Origin: Archilochus colubris
Lineage: Eukaryota > Chordata > Aves > Apodiformes > Trochilidae
Length of the DNA stretch: 64,000 nt
Assembly (NCBI GenBank): GCA_023079485.1
Contig: CM041083.1
Coordinates: 107,696,054 to 107,760,053, forward strand
Direction: 5' to 3'
Shown one piece after another: positions 38,824-49,085 of the stretch (position 1 is the stretch's first letter; the number at the start of each line of letters is the position of its first letter). The position numbers and the translations under genes were made by a program. The notes under the pieces were generated by a model. That model searched no databases and was not told the origin of the DNA. It saw only the letters and a program-made list of their open reading frames with translations.

Positions 38824-39756
38824 GTAAGTACTGCTTACTGATTTTTTTGCAGTAGCCATGAAGGGGAAGTATTCCTTGCAAACTAATGACAGCATTTCAG
38901 GTAAGTATTCCCCAGGTTTCAGAGGTAATTGCTGAGAGCTTTACATCTGATGAGTCCCTGTTTCCAGAGGAGATCTCCTGTCTAGGCTGTTAACCCTACA
39001 GAAAGCAAACTTGTCATGCAGAGCCTTACTTGTGGTTTGTGCTGAACTGTGTCCATATGTTGAGATAATTCTGCTTCTTGAAATATCAATAATACAATGT
39101 AATTTCATTCAGAAAACCAAGAGGAAGCTTAAGAGCCATTAAAATTGTGTTGTTTTTTAAAGTGGAAACATAGTGGAAAGTTTTACATGAGAAATAATAC
39201 GAATATGAAATCCCTAATCTCCTGCCGACCTCCCATGCCCCTGGCTGGGTATGGCTTGGGTGTCAGAAACCCTGCTGAAGGGTTTGCACAGCAGCTTTCT
39301 CTGGGGCAGGAGTCTGCTGCCTCACATTACCCTTCCTTGTACATCCAGGGGATCTCAGCTGTTCAGCCACACTTTGCATGGTACTTGCTTGAGTACTAGG
39401 ATGGGCACGGTGCACAAAGATAAGGTGCACACTTTCTTTTCTGGGCCTCTCCACATAAATGCCTATGGAGTTTTCTTCTCAATGTGTTTGAATCTTAGCA
39501 AAACTATGTCCAGCAGCCTTCTGATCTGACAGTAGCTTCTTCGTTTTTTCATTTTCTTATTTTTTTAGCAAGCTTGTTTTAATGGTGATGCCATCAATGA
39601 TATTTGAAATGTAGTGGACCAAATGCATCACCTCTGTAAGTTGATGCATCTCCACTGATGGTCAAGAGTGGATCTGGTCCATTAAGCAGTAACTGAACGT
39701 TAATTTTCTCTAGTTATCTTAAGTACTTTACTTTTCTGTGCTTTTTCTCTCCACAG
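38824..39756 (+). other. HUNK intron 7
   Basis: A 933-nt intron, GTAAGT to TCTCTCCACAG. No repeat or exon was recognised in it. Confidence 0.9.
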
Positions 39757-39840
39757 AAATCTGAAGGCCAGGACAGTATTTGCCACAAGAACCAACTATA
39801 CCAGATAGAAAAATACAAGGCAAATAAAGACTCCCATGAG
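39757..39840 (+). CDS. HUNK: HUNK exon 8: start of C-terminal tail
   Basis: 84 nt (28 codons, phase 0 at both ends) between TCTCTCCACAG and the donor GTAAAG. It reads KSEGQDSICHKNQLYQIEKY and KANKDSHE. The equivalent human segment is KSDIQDSLCYKTRLYQIEKYRAPKESYE by memory, so LYQIEKY is the anchor. Being symmetrical and divisible by three, this exon could be skipped without breaking the frame. Confidence 0.94.
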
Positions 39841-41479
39841 GTAAAGTTCATGAAAACTCATTAAGGCACTTGGATAGCAGACTGAATTTGAGGCTCCCTG
39901 GTGATTGTGATTAAGGCAATGGGTTTCTGGACCTGTGGAGAAAAAAAAGACCTGTGGTCTTGCCTGTGCAGAAAGAAATTTCCCTTGATTTCTTTCTGAA
40001 GGAATAAATATCAACCTCCTGGAGTGGAAGTGTAAAGCTTTTATGAACAAAATAGAAGTACAAAATAATACAGACTTCTTCAGGGGACTCTCTAGTTTCA
40101 TTCTGGGGTGCAAGTTGCTGGTGTTGTAAGAAACCTGTAACTGTTGCCTTGAGTACCAGCACCTTGGTGTAGAACAGAGAGCTTAGTGACAGTCAGGGTG
40201 TCCCTCCCTGGTTGCCTGATGTTGTTGCTGGTGTCCTGAGCCAACACTGTCTTGACTACCAAAAATGGTGAAACTGTGTTAGCACAAAACTCAGCCCAGG
40301 TTACTACTTCTTGCTTCCTAGCAGAAGTGATGCAGAGCTAGCCCACTGCGTCATGAGTGACTTCCTTTGGCCAGAGAAAGTTTTAACCAGGTTTCCTTTT
40401 GCTGTGTTGGTCTCCTGTAATTATGACTTCAAATAAAGAAGGAAAATTGTATTAGAAGAGTACGTATCAGATAATAGGAGTCTTTTCATGGCTGGATTTT
40501 ATTTCCCTGGCTGATTCTTTGCCAAGCACTATAATTACAATAGTAGTATGGGCTGTGTCCTACCTACCAACACAAAGAGCAGTATTCCTGAAGAGTATAC
40601 CTAATTCAAAAGCTACTCTTCGGCACTGGAGGGATGATCTAATTGCAGGGACAGATTTGTATGATGGCTGGCTTTGTTTATTTTAAAGTCTTGCTTGCAA
40701 GGCAAGCTGAACTGCAAGCCAGATGGAAATATCAGGGCAAAGTACTTACCATTCTTTTCATACATAACTCAAAAACCACCTTACCTAAAACACATCAGCA
40801 GTGGGTAGGCTCAGTGAGTATAATATTTCAAAATGCTCTTTTACAGTTTACTTCAAGCTGTTGCAGGGCAGCCTTCCCCTGGCAGGTCCTTGGAAGTGAA
40901 TGCTGTGGATGTGGCATGGTGCATCCTGATGCTCTCTGGACCAGCTTCTTCCAGCTGCTGGTGCCACTCCTCTGTGCAGTGACTGAGAGCCACACCCTGC
41001 CCATTAGCTCACAGCTTCTGGGTATCTACCCCATGCGGAGGCTGCAGCAAGGCCTGCCTGTGCACTATGTCTGGCCAAGAGAAAAACATGTGGGCTGGTT
41101 TGGTGGTGGTCCTGAAACCCCCACTGCTCTTAGAGGGGAACTGGTATTTGAGTTCTGCAAGGATAATTGGAAACTGAAAGTAGCACTGCTGTGTGACTCC
41201 AGGAGTAAAGGCTCCCTGGACTTAGTCCCAGCAGAAAATGAGAGGGTGTCATTTCTTTCTTGAAATAGTTATCATGATGCAGTCACAGTGCAGACACTAC
41301 AATAATAATAACGCAGCATGTTCTGACTGGGGATAGGTGAATATAAAGCATGTTTATAACACTCTAGCTGTATTTACATGAGTCAATAGGTGTGTTACAC
41401 TTACTGTGTTGGGACAGTACACATGGGTGAATACAGACCCTAGGATGCTACAGCTGTTTGTAGCTGTGACAGACATCTG

Positions 41480-41922
41480 GGTCCACAGAAGTGATCAGAG
41501 GGCTGGAGCACCTCTCCTGTGAAGACAGATTGAGGGAGCTGGAGTTGTTCAACCTGGAGAGGTGAAGACTCTAGAAGGACCAAGCAGCAGGCTTCCAGTA
41601 CCTGAAGGGCCTGCAGGAAATCTGGGAAGGGACTGTTTATGAGGGCATGTAATGATAGGATGAAGGACAGTGGTCTTGAAGTGGAAGAGTAAATTCAGAT
41701 TGGATGTTAGGATGAAGTTCTTTACTCTGAGGGTGGTACACTGGAACAGGTTGCCCAGAGAGGTGGTTGAGTCCCCATCTCTGTAGACATTCAAGGTCAG
41801 GCTTGGTGGGGCTCTGAGCAACCTGATGTAGTTAAAGATGTCCCTGCTCCCTGCAGGGGTATTGGACTAGATAATCTTAAAAGGTCCCTTCCAACCAAAG
41901 TCCTTCCATGGTTCTATGATCT
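41480..41922 (+). mobile_element. CR1 LINE 3'-end fragment
   Basis: A well-preserved CR1 tail in sense orientation: AGGGCTGGAGCACCTCTCCT, then GAGGGAGCTGGAGTTGTTCA, ACACTGGAACAGGTTGCCCA and GAGAGGTGGTTGAGTCCCCA. It ends AAGGTCCCTTCCAACCAAAG..GTTCTATGATCTCT. About 440 bp, 5'-truncated as usual. It is one of the least diverged copies in the window. Confidence 0.95.
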
Positions 41923-43017
41923 CTCCTAAAATGCCTTCCTGTGTATGGGAGCATAGCCCCAGTAATGTCTCTCTCATGACTCTGGGATCAGAGGGTACCA
42001 CCAGAACTCAGGGATGGGTCTTAACTGTAGATAGAGTCCCCTTACCAGCCCCCATTGCCAGAGGAGAACTGGGAGGAACTGGTCCCTAGGCAAACATTGC
42101 AAAGAGAGTGTATCTGTGTGTTGCCATGGGAATAGCAGGGAGAGAGCTGGTCAGCTTCAGCTTCAGCAGCTGATGGAATTTCTTCCACCTCACGGCAGAG
42201 ATGTGAAATTAGGACTTTGCCTTGGGTGAGGGGCTGCCTGGCAGCAGCACTGCCTGTAGCTGGGGCAGGAAGAAGGGTGCTCAAGCTGTGTCCATGTCCA
42301 GACCCTCTTCTCCGTGAGATTTCCTAACCTGAGGTGTTGGGATTAGTGCACTGGGACGGAGGGTGCTGAGAGGTGCCATGGGTGCTGAGTAACCAGACTG
42401 TTTGGCAGGCTGATTCCATTTTGGTGCTTGGGGTGGATGGGTGATGCAGAGAAGAGGGAGGGAGGCAGCAACCTCTCTCTCTCCAGCTCACTCTCTTCTT
42501 TTGGGAGGGGTCTTATGTGATGAGTGGTCCCTGCAGAGAATTTAGGGGACCAGCTCTGGGGATACTTGCCTCCTACGGTGTAGCCAGTGGGCTTGGACTC
42601 AGAGAATTTGCAATTTTTCAGAACTCGTGTTACTGTCTTATCACTATTTCAGACATTGCCAAGGCAAACAACCTTTATCTTCTTTCTAAATCCATTGCTA
42701 GGATTAAGAGTAGGTTTTTTGGGTTAAGGTCAGGACAGGAAATAGCAGAGGATGATGTAATGCCAAACCTATTCAAGTATAACATACCGGTACAACTCCT
42801 GCATTGTGTGACAGCATGCCATTACATGGCTGTGCATGGTACAGTGAAAAGGGAACTTTTATACCTCCTCTGAAGAAAATCTTCCTTTAATTTTAAAATA
42901 TAATAGTATGTGGCACCTTGCGGGTTTAGGATTTTAGTCATTTCCCCTCCAACAAATGTCATGTAAGAGAAGGGATCTTAATAAATTTTAAAAATTCTTA
43001 TAAGACTATTTGCAACA

Positions 43018-43063
43018 TTAATCAGTTGTAATTAATCAATTGTAGGCAAAATAATTAATTGCT
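43018..43063. other. cluster of TAATTA-type motifs
   Basis: ATTAATCAG, TGTAATTAATCAATTG and ATAATTAATTGCTAG lie within 46 bases. Such motifs are the core recognition sites of many homeodomain proteins, but AT-rich introns make them by chance too. There is no direct evidence of function. Confidence 0.35.
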
Positions 43064-44431
43064 AGCATCGGATATATGGGTTGTCTTTTACTTGGGTGCT
43101 GTAATTGTGCGGTATGACTGTGTTACTGCTGCTTATAAAACATTAAAGCAGTGGGAAGGCAAAGTCAGGGGCACTTGTCAGGTGTCTCAGAGCAGAGCGA
43201 TGAGGAGCTGCAGCTTGACTCTTGCACCATTAGGCTAAAAACATCTCGGAATTGAGAAGTCCTGCATTCTGACAGATGCTCTAGCAAATGACATGCAAAT
43301 TCTTCCCTCGCCTATCCAAAATAGAGGAAAGCCTTGATTGTCTCCTTTAGGGTTGGTATAGTCAGCACTTGGTGTCATCCTCACAAGTACCTTTAAAAAA
43401 AAAACAACTCGATAGAGCCCAATCTCTGCTGAACTTGACAACAGCTTCAGAGCCTCGAGAGTAAAACCAGTCTGGTGGGCTTAAAATTAACTGTACAGCT
43501 CCCACTGTCTCTATTATTGCAAGGTGTTATTCACATAGCAGTGTTATTACTGTGGCTGTTGTTATTACTTCATCATCATCAATAGTGACTGTGCTTGCCA
43601 AGATAGTGCCTGGGACAGATCAAATGTTGCATCATTCCAAGCACAACACAGGCAGGGTGTTTGCTGCCTCTAAATGCAAGGAGGAAGACATAAGGTGAAA
43701 GAAGAGTTATCACACAAACAAAGTGATGATGGCTCCACAATGTATTTGTTTCTGTGGAAGGCTTAGCCAGCTTTAGCTTGCTAAAGGGAAATAAAGTGGA
43801 GAGGATAAGGAGAAGACTGGGGACAAGAAACTCATGCAAAAGGAGACTGAGGTGAGGACAGTGAGGAGCTCACAGAGCTCTGGTTCTTGAGAGGTAAAAA
43901 CCTCAGTTCATGATTCACTGAAGCTCTTCCTTCCAACTCCGTAATCCCTGAAAATTCAAAGGTTAATGAGCCCAGTGGTGCTCAGATGCTGTCTGTGCAG
44001 GGGTCTGAACTCTGTCTGAGCTGGGAATCATCAAAACAGATTCTGTGCATTTATTTTCCTCTTAGTTGTCTTAGTATGTCTCCCGAGCTGTTTGGTGGAA
44101 GACCCAAGCTGTCTTCTGCATCTTTCTTTCCTTCTCTCATATGTTTGCAAGTTACCTTGCATTTTAGGGTTTCAATAGCCTTCATGTCAATGAACTTTCA
44201 AAGCAAAATCACCAAGAGAGCCAGCCTTTGGTTAGTGCATTATTACCAGGAAAACTACAGTACATAATTGGATGAAGGACTTTTGCTGCATTTTTTAAAA
44301 AAATAGGCTTGTAGTTACAAGACTTTTCAATAAGGTGCAGCAAAATGTGCTACTTAAATGAGAATTACAACCACACAAAGAATGCCACATAGTTGCCCCT
44401 CTGAAAAAATCAACCCCAAAGCAAATACCTG

Positions 44432-44516
44432 GTATAGTGGGAGTGTCTCTGTCCATGACAGGGGGGTTGGAAGTAGGTAATCTGTAAATCCAACCCAACC
44501 CATTCTATTATTCTTT
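44432..44516 (+). mobile_element. CR1 LINE 3'-terminus fragment
   Basis: GTGTCTCTGTCCATGACAGG, GGGGTTGGAAGTAGGTAATC, then CCAACCCAACCCATTCTATTATTCT. It is the last about 85 bases of a sense CR1, with the AAGGTCCC part lost. Confidence 0.9.
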
Positions 44517-45437
44517 GAGTTTGACAACTAAAACAAAACCACTCAGATATGTTCCAGAAAGCTGAGAGATTCTTGAGGTCTTTGAGAGATAGCAAAATAT
44601 GGACCACAAATTTTATGCCCCTGTTTTTAAGTGAAATAGGACTTCTGGCTCCCCCTGAAATCAGTGGCAGCTAGAGAGTGTTACACAGCTTGCTGTACGT
44701 AGTGCTTCACCTTGAAAAATGTATTTCACTGTAGAACAGTGCTTCGAAAATTGGATTCCTCTTCAGAATCCCACTCCCAGGTTCCACTTTTTCCTCCATT
44801 GTCACTGGAGTTCAGACTTGTCTTTTAGGATGTATGTGCTTGCAGTATTACCTTCAGCTGCCTTCACTGCCATGAGAAGGAGTTAGGGGTCAGTGGATGG
44901 TTGGGTCAGGAGTTTCTCCCTCCACCTCCCATGTCTTGTGCAGTTGCAGAGATGCTTGCTGTGAACACAAGGACCGTATTCCTCTGGATATTTTTCAGGT
45001 AGAGGATAACTGACTCAAAGAGTTTAAACTTGTTTGAAGCTTTGCAGCTCACCTTTTCAAATGGCAGAGGAAGCGCAGTAAAGAGAAATGGAAGACTTTT
45101 TTTAGTGCTTAAATAGCTGAGACAAATTTCAGGTATGGAGGAGCTTGCTCCAATGTGGTCTCCTAGGACAAATGGCCTCTGAAGAGAAAGATTTCCTTTT
45201 CCTTTATTTTCCAAAACCAACCTCCACACTGCGTGAATGTCAGAGCAGATGGGAGCCATGAAATCATGTCAAACAGATCCATCAGGCATGGAAGTTTTAG
45301 TCATTCTGAGTAGCCAGGGTAAGTTCCTTGTATAGGTTTTAATTTGGCTTTGGTAAGTGCTGTGCTTTTAAGTCTAGGGTTCATTTAAACCTCCCTTAAG
45401 TAAACCAAATTGTTCTTGTTTGTTTTACAACTTAAAG

Positions 45438-45618
45438 GACAAAAAACTCAAAGAACAAGAAAAGAAAGGGGAAAGTCTTCACCGTCAGCTCCCAAAGAAA
45501 ACAGAGAAAAGTCCAGTTTCATATAGACAGCCTTCTTCCTGTCTTATCTCACAGATACAGAACACCAAGGCTCTGCTGAAGGACCGGAAAGTCACCAAGG
45601 CTGGAGGTTTGGAGAAAG
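45438..45618 (+). CDS. HUNK: HUNK exon 10: C-terminal tail, basic region
   Basis: 181 nt between an unusual acceptor (TTGTTTGTTTTACAACTTAAAG) and the donor GTCAGT. It reads DKKLKEQEKKGESLHRQLPK, KTEKSPVSYRQPSSCLISQI and QNTKALLKDRKVTKAGGLEK, ending at phase 1. Human HUNK carries DKKPKEQEKRGDFLHRPFSK and QIQNTKALLKDRKASK at the same place, so orthology is clear. The acceptor was chosen because it is the only AG that starts the homologous DKK in frame and is joined at phase 0 to exon 8. The exon is highly basic and polar with no recognised fold. Confidence 0.92.
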
Positions 45619-45640
45619 GTCAGTGGGAGAAATGCCAGCG

Positions 45641-45684
45641 GTGTGTCCCTGTGTGCATGTGCATGTGTGGGCATGTGTGGTGTT
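45641..45684 (+). promoter_or_regulatory. UG-rich intronic element after exon 10 donor
   Basis: From +23 to +66 of intron 10 the transcript would read GTGTGTCCCTGTGTGCATGT, then GCATGTGTGGGCATGTGTGG. UGU-rich runs in this position are typical binding sites for CELF/ETR-3 and MBNL-type splicing regulators. A role here is an inference from position and composition only. Confidence 0.4.
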
Positions 45685-47282
45685 AATGACAGTGGTTTTG
45701 CACGTTGTGCTTTGTGTTTGCTAGTAAGTAGTCGTGGGCTTGGACTTACTGTCTGCTCTGTAGGTGGTATGGGAAAGAGGAGTGGATAACATAGTCAAAC
45801 ACTGAATGAAAAGTCCTGAGGAAACCGTGGTGTTCAGCAGTCATGAGTGCTCACTTTTACTTCTCTTTTTGTTTGATAGAATTCCCACAGTGTTTTAAAA
45901 AAAGCTTTCTTTCCCTGTTTATACATATTTATACAAAATCAGCTGCACTTCATACTGGCATTTTCAAAGCATCAACACCCACCCCAGATCACTACAAGCC
46001 AAAGCTGGTAGACAAGCTTCTTCCTACCAAGGAATGTGCTTTGCTAAGGGGGAACTAAGGGGCAGCACAGGAAGAAATCCCTGATCCTGAGGAGAATGCC
46101 TGTAATGGGGCATCCTTGGGAGAAGTAGTGTGCAGCAGCTGCAGCAGGGGATGGTGGAGGAAGGGGAATTTAATAGCTGAGAAGAAATTCAGGTGGGACT
46201 GCCAACCCCAGCACATCTCAGACAGCAAAAGGAGAGCAGAGCACTAATCACACAAGGTAGGAGACAGCCTGGGAAGGATGGGTGAGAGCTGCTCACAAAA
46301 GGAGGCAGAAGGAAGAAGTGTAGGGAAAGGGGAGTCAGTGGGAAAGTGGGATGTCACTACTGAACATGTGGACAGGAGACACGGAGGAGCAGGAAGGTGA
46401 CATAGCTGGATGTTAAGTGAGGAAACTAAACAAGGGGAGGGATGTGGGGAAATACAGTGATGTAAAACGCTTACTGTGTGTCAGGGTGTTATTTGGAATG
46501 GTGGCTTGGAAAGCTTATCATTTGATGTTTTCTACCTAAAAAAAATGTCAAAATGATGTTCATCTGGCAGCACAAGCACCGCTGCTGCAAGGTAGCAGTG
46601 ATCCATTGAGCTGCAGAGAAATGGGAAATACTTCATCTGAAAAATGTAAAAAAACTTTTAAAAATGCTCATTTTGTCCATGTCCTCATTGCTTTTGGGAG
46701 GGAGATACAGGGGCAAGCAGACTTGGGTCATTCTTTTTCCTCTTTAGGTTTCTCCCTGCTTTTTTGAACTGAAACCTCAAAAGCATTCGGATCTCAGCTA
46801 ATGCATTTATCTGCTTATGGAAGCTATGTTTTGACACTTCTTAAATTAAATGGTCATATAATTTTGACCCATTTTGGAAAAAAATTTAATGAAATTAAAC
46901 CTGGTCTGCTTTCCCCAAACATTTTTTCCAAACAGTTCTCAGTGCGATTTTATCCTGTGCACCCATTTAGGTCTCAACCCCTGGCAAGACCATAGTCACC
47001 CTTTTCAAAAGAAATACATGTGAGATTTGTGGCTGTGACATGAGGGCTGGCAGACCTAAATTATTTTATTTCCCTTTTAGATGATTTGTGACCGAGGGAA
47101 CCTGTGAACAGTGATTAACTGCCCGTCTGATATTCTTCCAATTAGGGGCAACCTAGCAAAGGTGGCTCATTGGAGAGCTTTCCATAAAGGCAGCAAAATG
47201 TGTTTTCTTGCACTTAGCTTGGCATAAGGGAGTGGCAGCATCCTGTAGAAACTGAGCAGATCTTCTCCATGAGTTGTTTTGC

Positions 47283-47380
47283 TTTATTGGACCAAATCCT
47301 GCAAAGATTGTTCAATTATATTCAGTCCTTGCTGAAGGAAGATTCTCATTGAAGTCAATGCAGCAAATCTGTTCCAACTG
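47283..47380. repeat. ancient amniote repeat relic (CCAAATCCTGCAA / ATTGAAGTCAATG)
   Basis: GGACCAAATCCTGCAAAG, then TTCAGTCCTTGCTGAAGG and TCTCATTGAAGTCAATGCAG. The pairing of CCAAATCCTGCA with CATTGAAGTCAATG is typical of an old, partly palindromic repeat seen in birds, turtles and crocodiles. I cannot name the family with certainty. Confidence 0.55.
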
Positions 47381-47912
47381 GAACTGCCTGAATCTGGCTA
47401 CTCTGTATTTACATGTGTGAAACCAAGAGCAGATTCTTTTCCAAAAGGCAATGTAGGGCATTAGGGATTAGCTCCCTGTTGTCCCCTGCATCTCTAGGTA
47501 TGTCAGTGAATACAGTACACAGACCCACTTAAAACCATGCAAAGTTCTGCTAAGAAAGGAGAAATGTGAGATTTCTCAGACATGGCCTTAGAGGACATAA
47601 TTAATAAAAACAGCTGAAGACATCTGTGGTTTTCCATTTCATGTCCTTGTCTTACTGAGTTTAAGCACTCTTCCTGCCTTTGAGGAAAGTGGCAGATAAA
47701 TTACCCGTGAAACAACAACGTAAGTATCAAATGGGAGTCAGGGAATTAGGTTCTGAGTAGGTCCCTGAGACCATTTGTTTTAGCTAGTGCATTTGTCACG
47801 CTCTTCTAAAATTTGTTAAATATGATGTTGGATGCTGTCTGCCGTGAGGCAAAGGAGGCAGTGCTGCTAAATGCAATTGGCTCTTCTGGTCCCTTTTCTG
47901 ATTGCTTTGCAG

Positions 47913-48550
47913 ACTCCAGCGGTGGGGTGAGCCCTTTCCATGAACCCCTGGCAACCAAGACAGGATGTGTCACTTCCAGCTCTCTGGAGTACCTTGAAGT
48001 CCAGCAGCCACCCCCCAGAACCCCTCGGCTCCTCAAGAGGCAGGAGTCTCCACAGCAGGAGCCAGCCCGGATCGGGGGCCGGGCAAAGGACTCTCCTCTC
48101 ATCCTGAATATTGTGCACTCCTTCGAGTCGGTTGACAGAGAGGACCAAACAGACCAGGTTTCCCCCTCTCATCAGTACAGGATTTTAGGCTCACCAATGA
48201 ATTTCCCTTATAAAAGCTCAAGTGAAAGGACACTGTCCCCGCTTTTTCAGCCAGGGAGTACGTCCCCCATCCACCCCACCCAAGTCTCGTTCACATATGA
48301 AGAAAAAGCAAAGGAAGAAGCAGTGTCCCCTACTCAGCTGGTTTCCAACAATCCCTTGGGCAGCCCTAACTGTGTTAAAAGCAGAGGCAGATTCCCTATG
48401 ATGGGGATTGGACAGATGCTGCGGAAGAGGAACCAGACGATGCAGTCGGCGAGCGACAAGCCGCTGGAAGCAAGGATGCCTCAGCTGCAGCAGATGAGCC
48501 CCACGCAGATTTCCTTCAATGCAGCAGATGCTGTCAGTGGCCAGTGTTAG
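47913..48550 (+). CDS. HUNK: HUNK exon 11: C-terminal tail and stop
   Basis: 638 nt from the acceptor TGCTTTGCAG to TAG at 48548-48550. It completes Asp (G|AC) and continues SSGGVSPFHEP and CVTSSSLEYLEVQQ. It then has the proline-rich PPPRTPRLLKR, HSFESVDRED, VSPSHQYRILGSP, SSERTLSPLFQPGS, the motif RGRFPMMGIGQMLRKR, and the C-terminus DAVSGQC. Human HUNK has matching PPPRTPR, SFESVDRD, SERTLSP, GSPNCVKSRGRFPMMGIGQM and a C-terminal QC. The tail is disordered-looking, rich in Ser-Pro sites and best conserved in its last 60 residues, which suggests a docking or regulatory element there. The exon also begins the 3' UTR. Confidence 0.97.
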
Positions 48551-49079
48551 TCTGACATCCTGGGATTTTCACTGCTGTTCTCTGGGACCTCAACTTTTTT
48601 ACCTTTAACAAAAAAGGAAAGCCACAGGCATGTTATTGACACTACATAATACACTACAGTGGTCCAATGTAGAAAATCAGAGGTCTGCTTGTAAGGAAGG
48701 TATTGTCCTGTATATTAAAGTTTAAAGACAAGGGCTCTGCTTGTGCTGTTTGGAAATATGAGCATTTGGCATCTGACTGTGTAGTAAGACATGTCTTGAA
48801 AGAGCTACATGACTATGTATTTTCACCGCTCTCTTCTAGACTGGAAAACCAGCAAGCATTAATGGTTGGATTCATCATGGCCAGCTGTGTGATGCCATGA
48901 ATGCCAGTCCCATCCAGGATCTGTGGTAAGACTGTGCGTGCTTCATCTGCCTGTACTGCACAGTACATTGTACTGCTACAGGCATTGTTCATGTGGCTAG
49001 ACAAGTGGAAAAAACTCAAGATACTGAAGTCAACTTGCTAAGTGAACACTGCCACAAAGATGAAGCTGGTTGAAGCCTG

Positions 49080-49085
49080 AATAAA
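49080..49085 (+). promoter_or_regulatory. candidate proximal polyadenylation signal AATAAA
   Basis: A canonical hexamer 530 nt after the stop codon. No clear GU- or U-rich element follows within 40 nt, so this would be a weak site. Confidence 0.35.

Larger units (their letters stand above)
39841..45437 (+). other. HUNK intron 8 (interval where exon 9 is expected)
   Basis: A 5597-nt interval between exon 8 and exon 10. In human a short exon encoding about 16 residues (around LDTWTRDLEF) lies here. I checked possible Thr-Trp, Asp-Leu-Glu and Phe-His codon combinations next to AG/GT and found no candidate. The interval contains CR1 copies at 41.5-41.9 and 44.4-44.5 kb, a 206-codon ORF (40643-41263) with no recognisable family, and an AT-rich cluster of TAATTA motifs near 43.04 kb. 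Confidence 0.85.
45619..47912 (+). other. HUNK intron 10
   Basis: A 2294-nt intron, GTCAGT to GATTGCTTTGCAG. It has a UG-rich run just inside its 5' end (45641-45684) and an ancient CATTGAAGTCAATG relic near 47.3 kb. The reading frame of exon 11 is open for 100 nt upstream into this intron, but the acceptor and homology place the exon start at 47913. Confidence 0.9.
11565..48550 (+). other. HUNK: HUNK gene body, exons 2 to 11 (partial gene)
   Basis: Nine exons with consensus GT-AG borders join into one continuous frame of 1821 nt (606 residues plus TAG). The product has the ordered hallmarks of a Ser/Thr kinase: VAVK, HRDLKIEN, DFGLSN, CGSPAYAAPE, IDVWS and KRPN. The kinase and SNF1-homology residues closely match human HUNK as I remember it (714 residues). 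Human HUNK is an AMPK-related kinase studied in mammary tumours and signalling. It has a kinase domain, a SNF1-homology segment and a long tail. Exon 1, about 87 residues in human, is upstream of the window, so the promoter, start codon and glycine-rich loop are not visible. Adding 87 and the unlocated 16-residue exon 9 gives about 709, close to the human length. Identity is very secure. The tail is more diverged than the kinase domain. Confidence 0.97.

Noticed and set aside
47813..47912. Upstream extension of the exon 11 open frame with an in-frame ATG
   Set aside because: The acceptor TGCTTTGCAG at 47912 and the join to exon 10 (Glu-Lys-Asp-Ser-Ser) match human HUNK. The extension is an intron open by chance.
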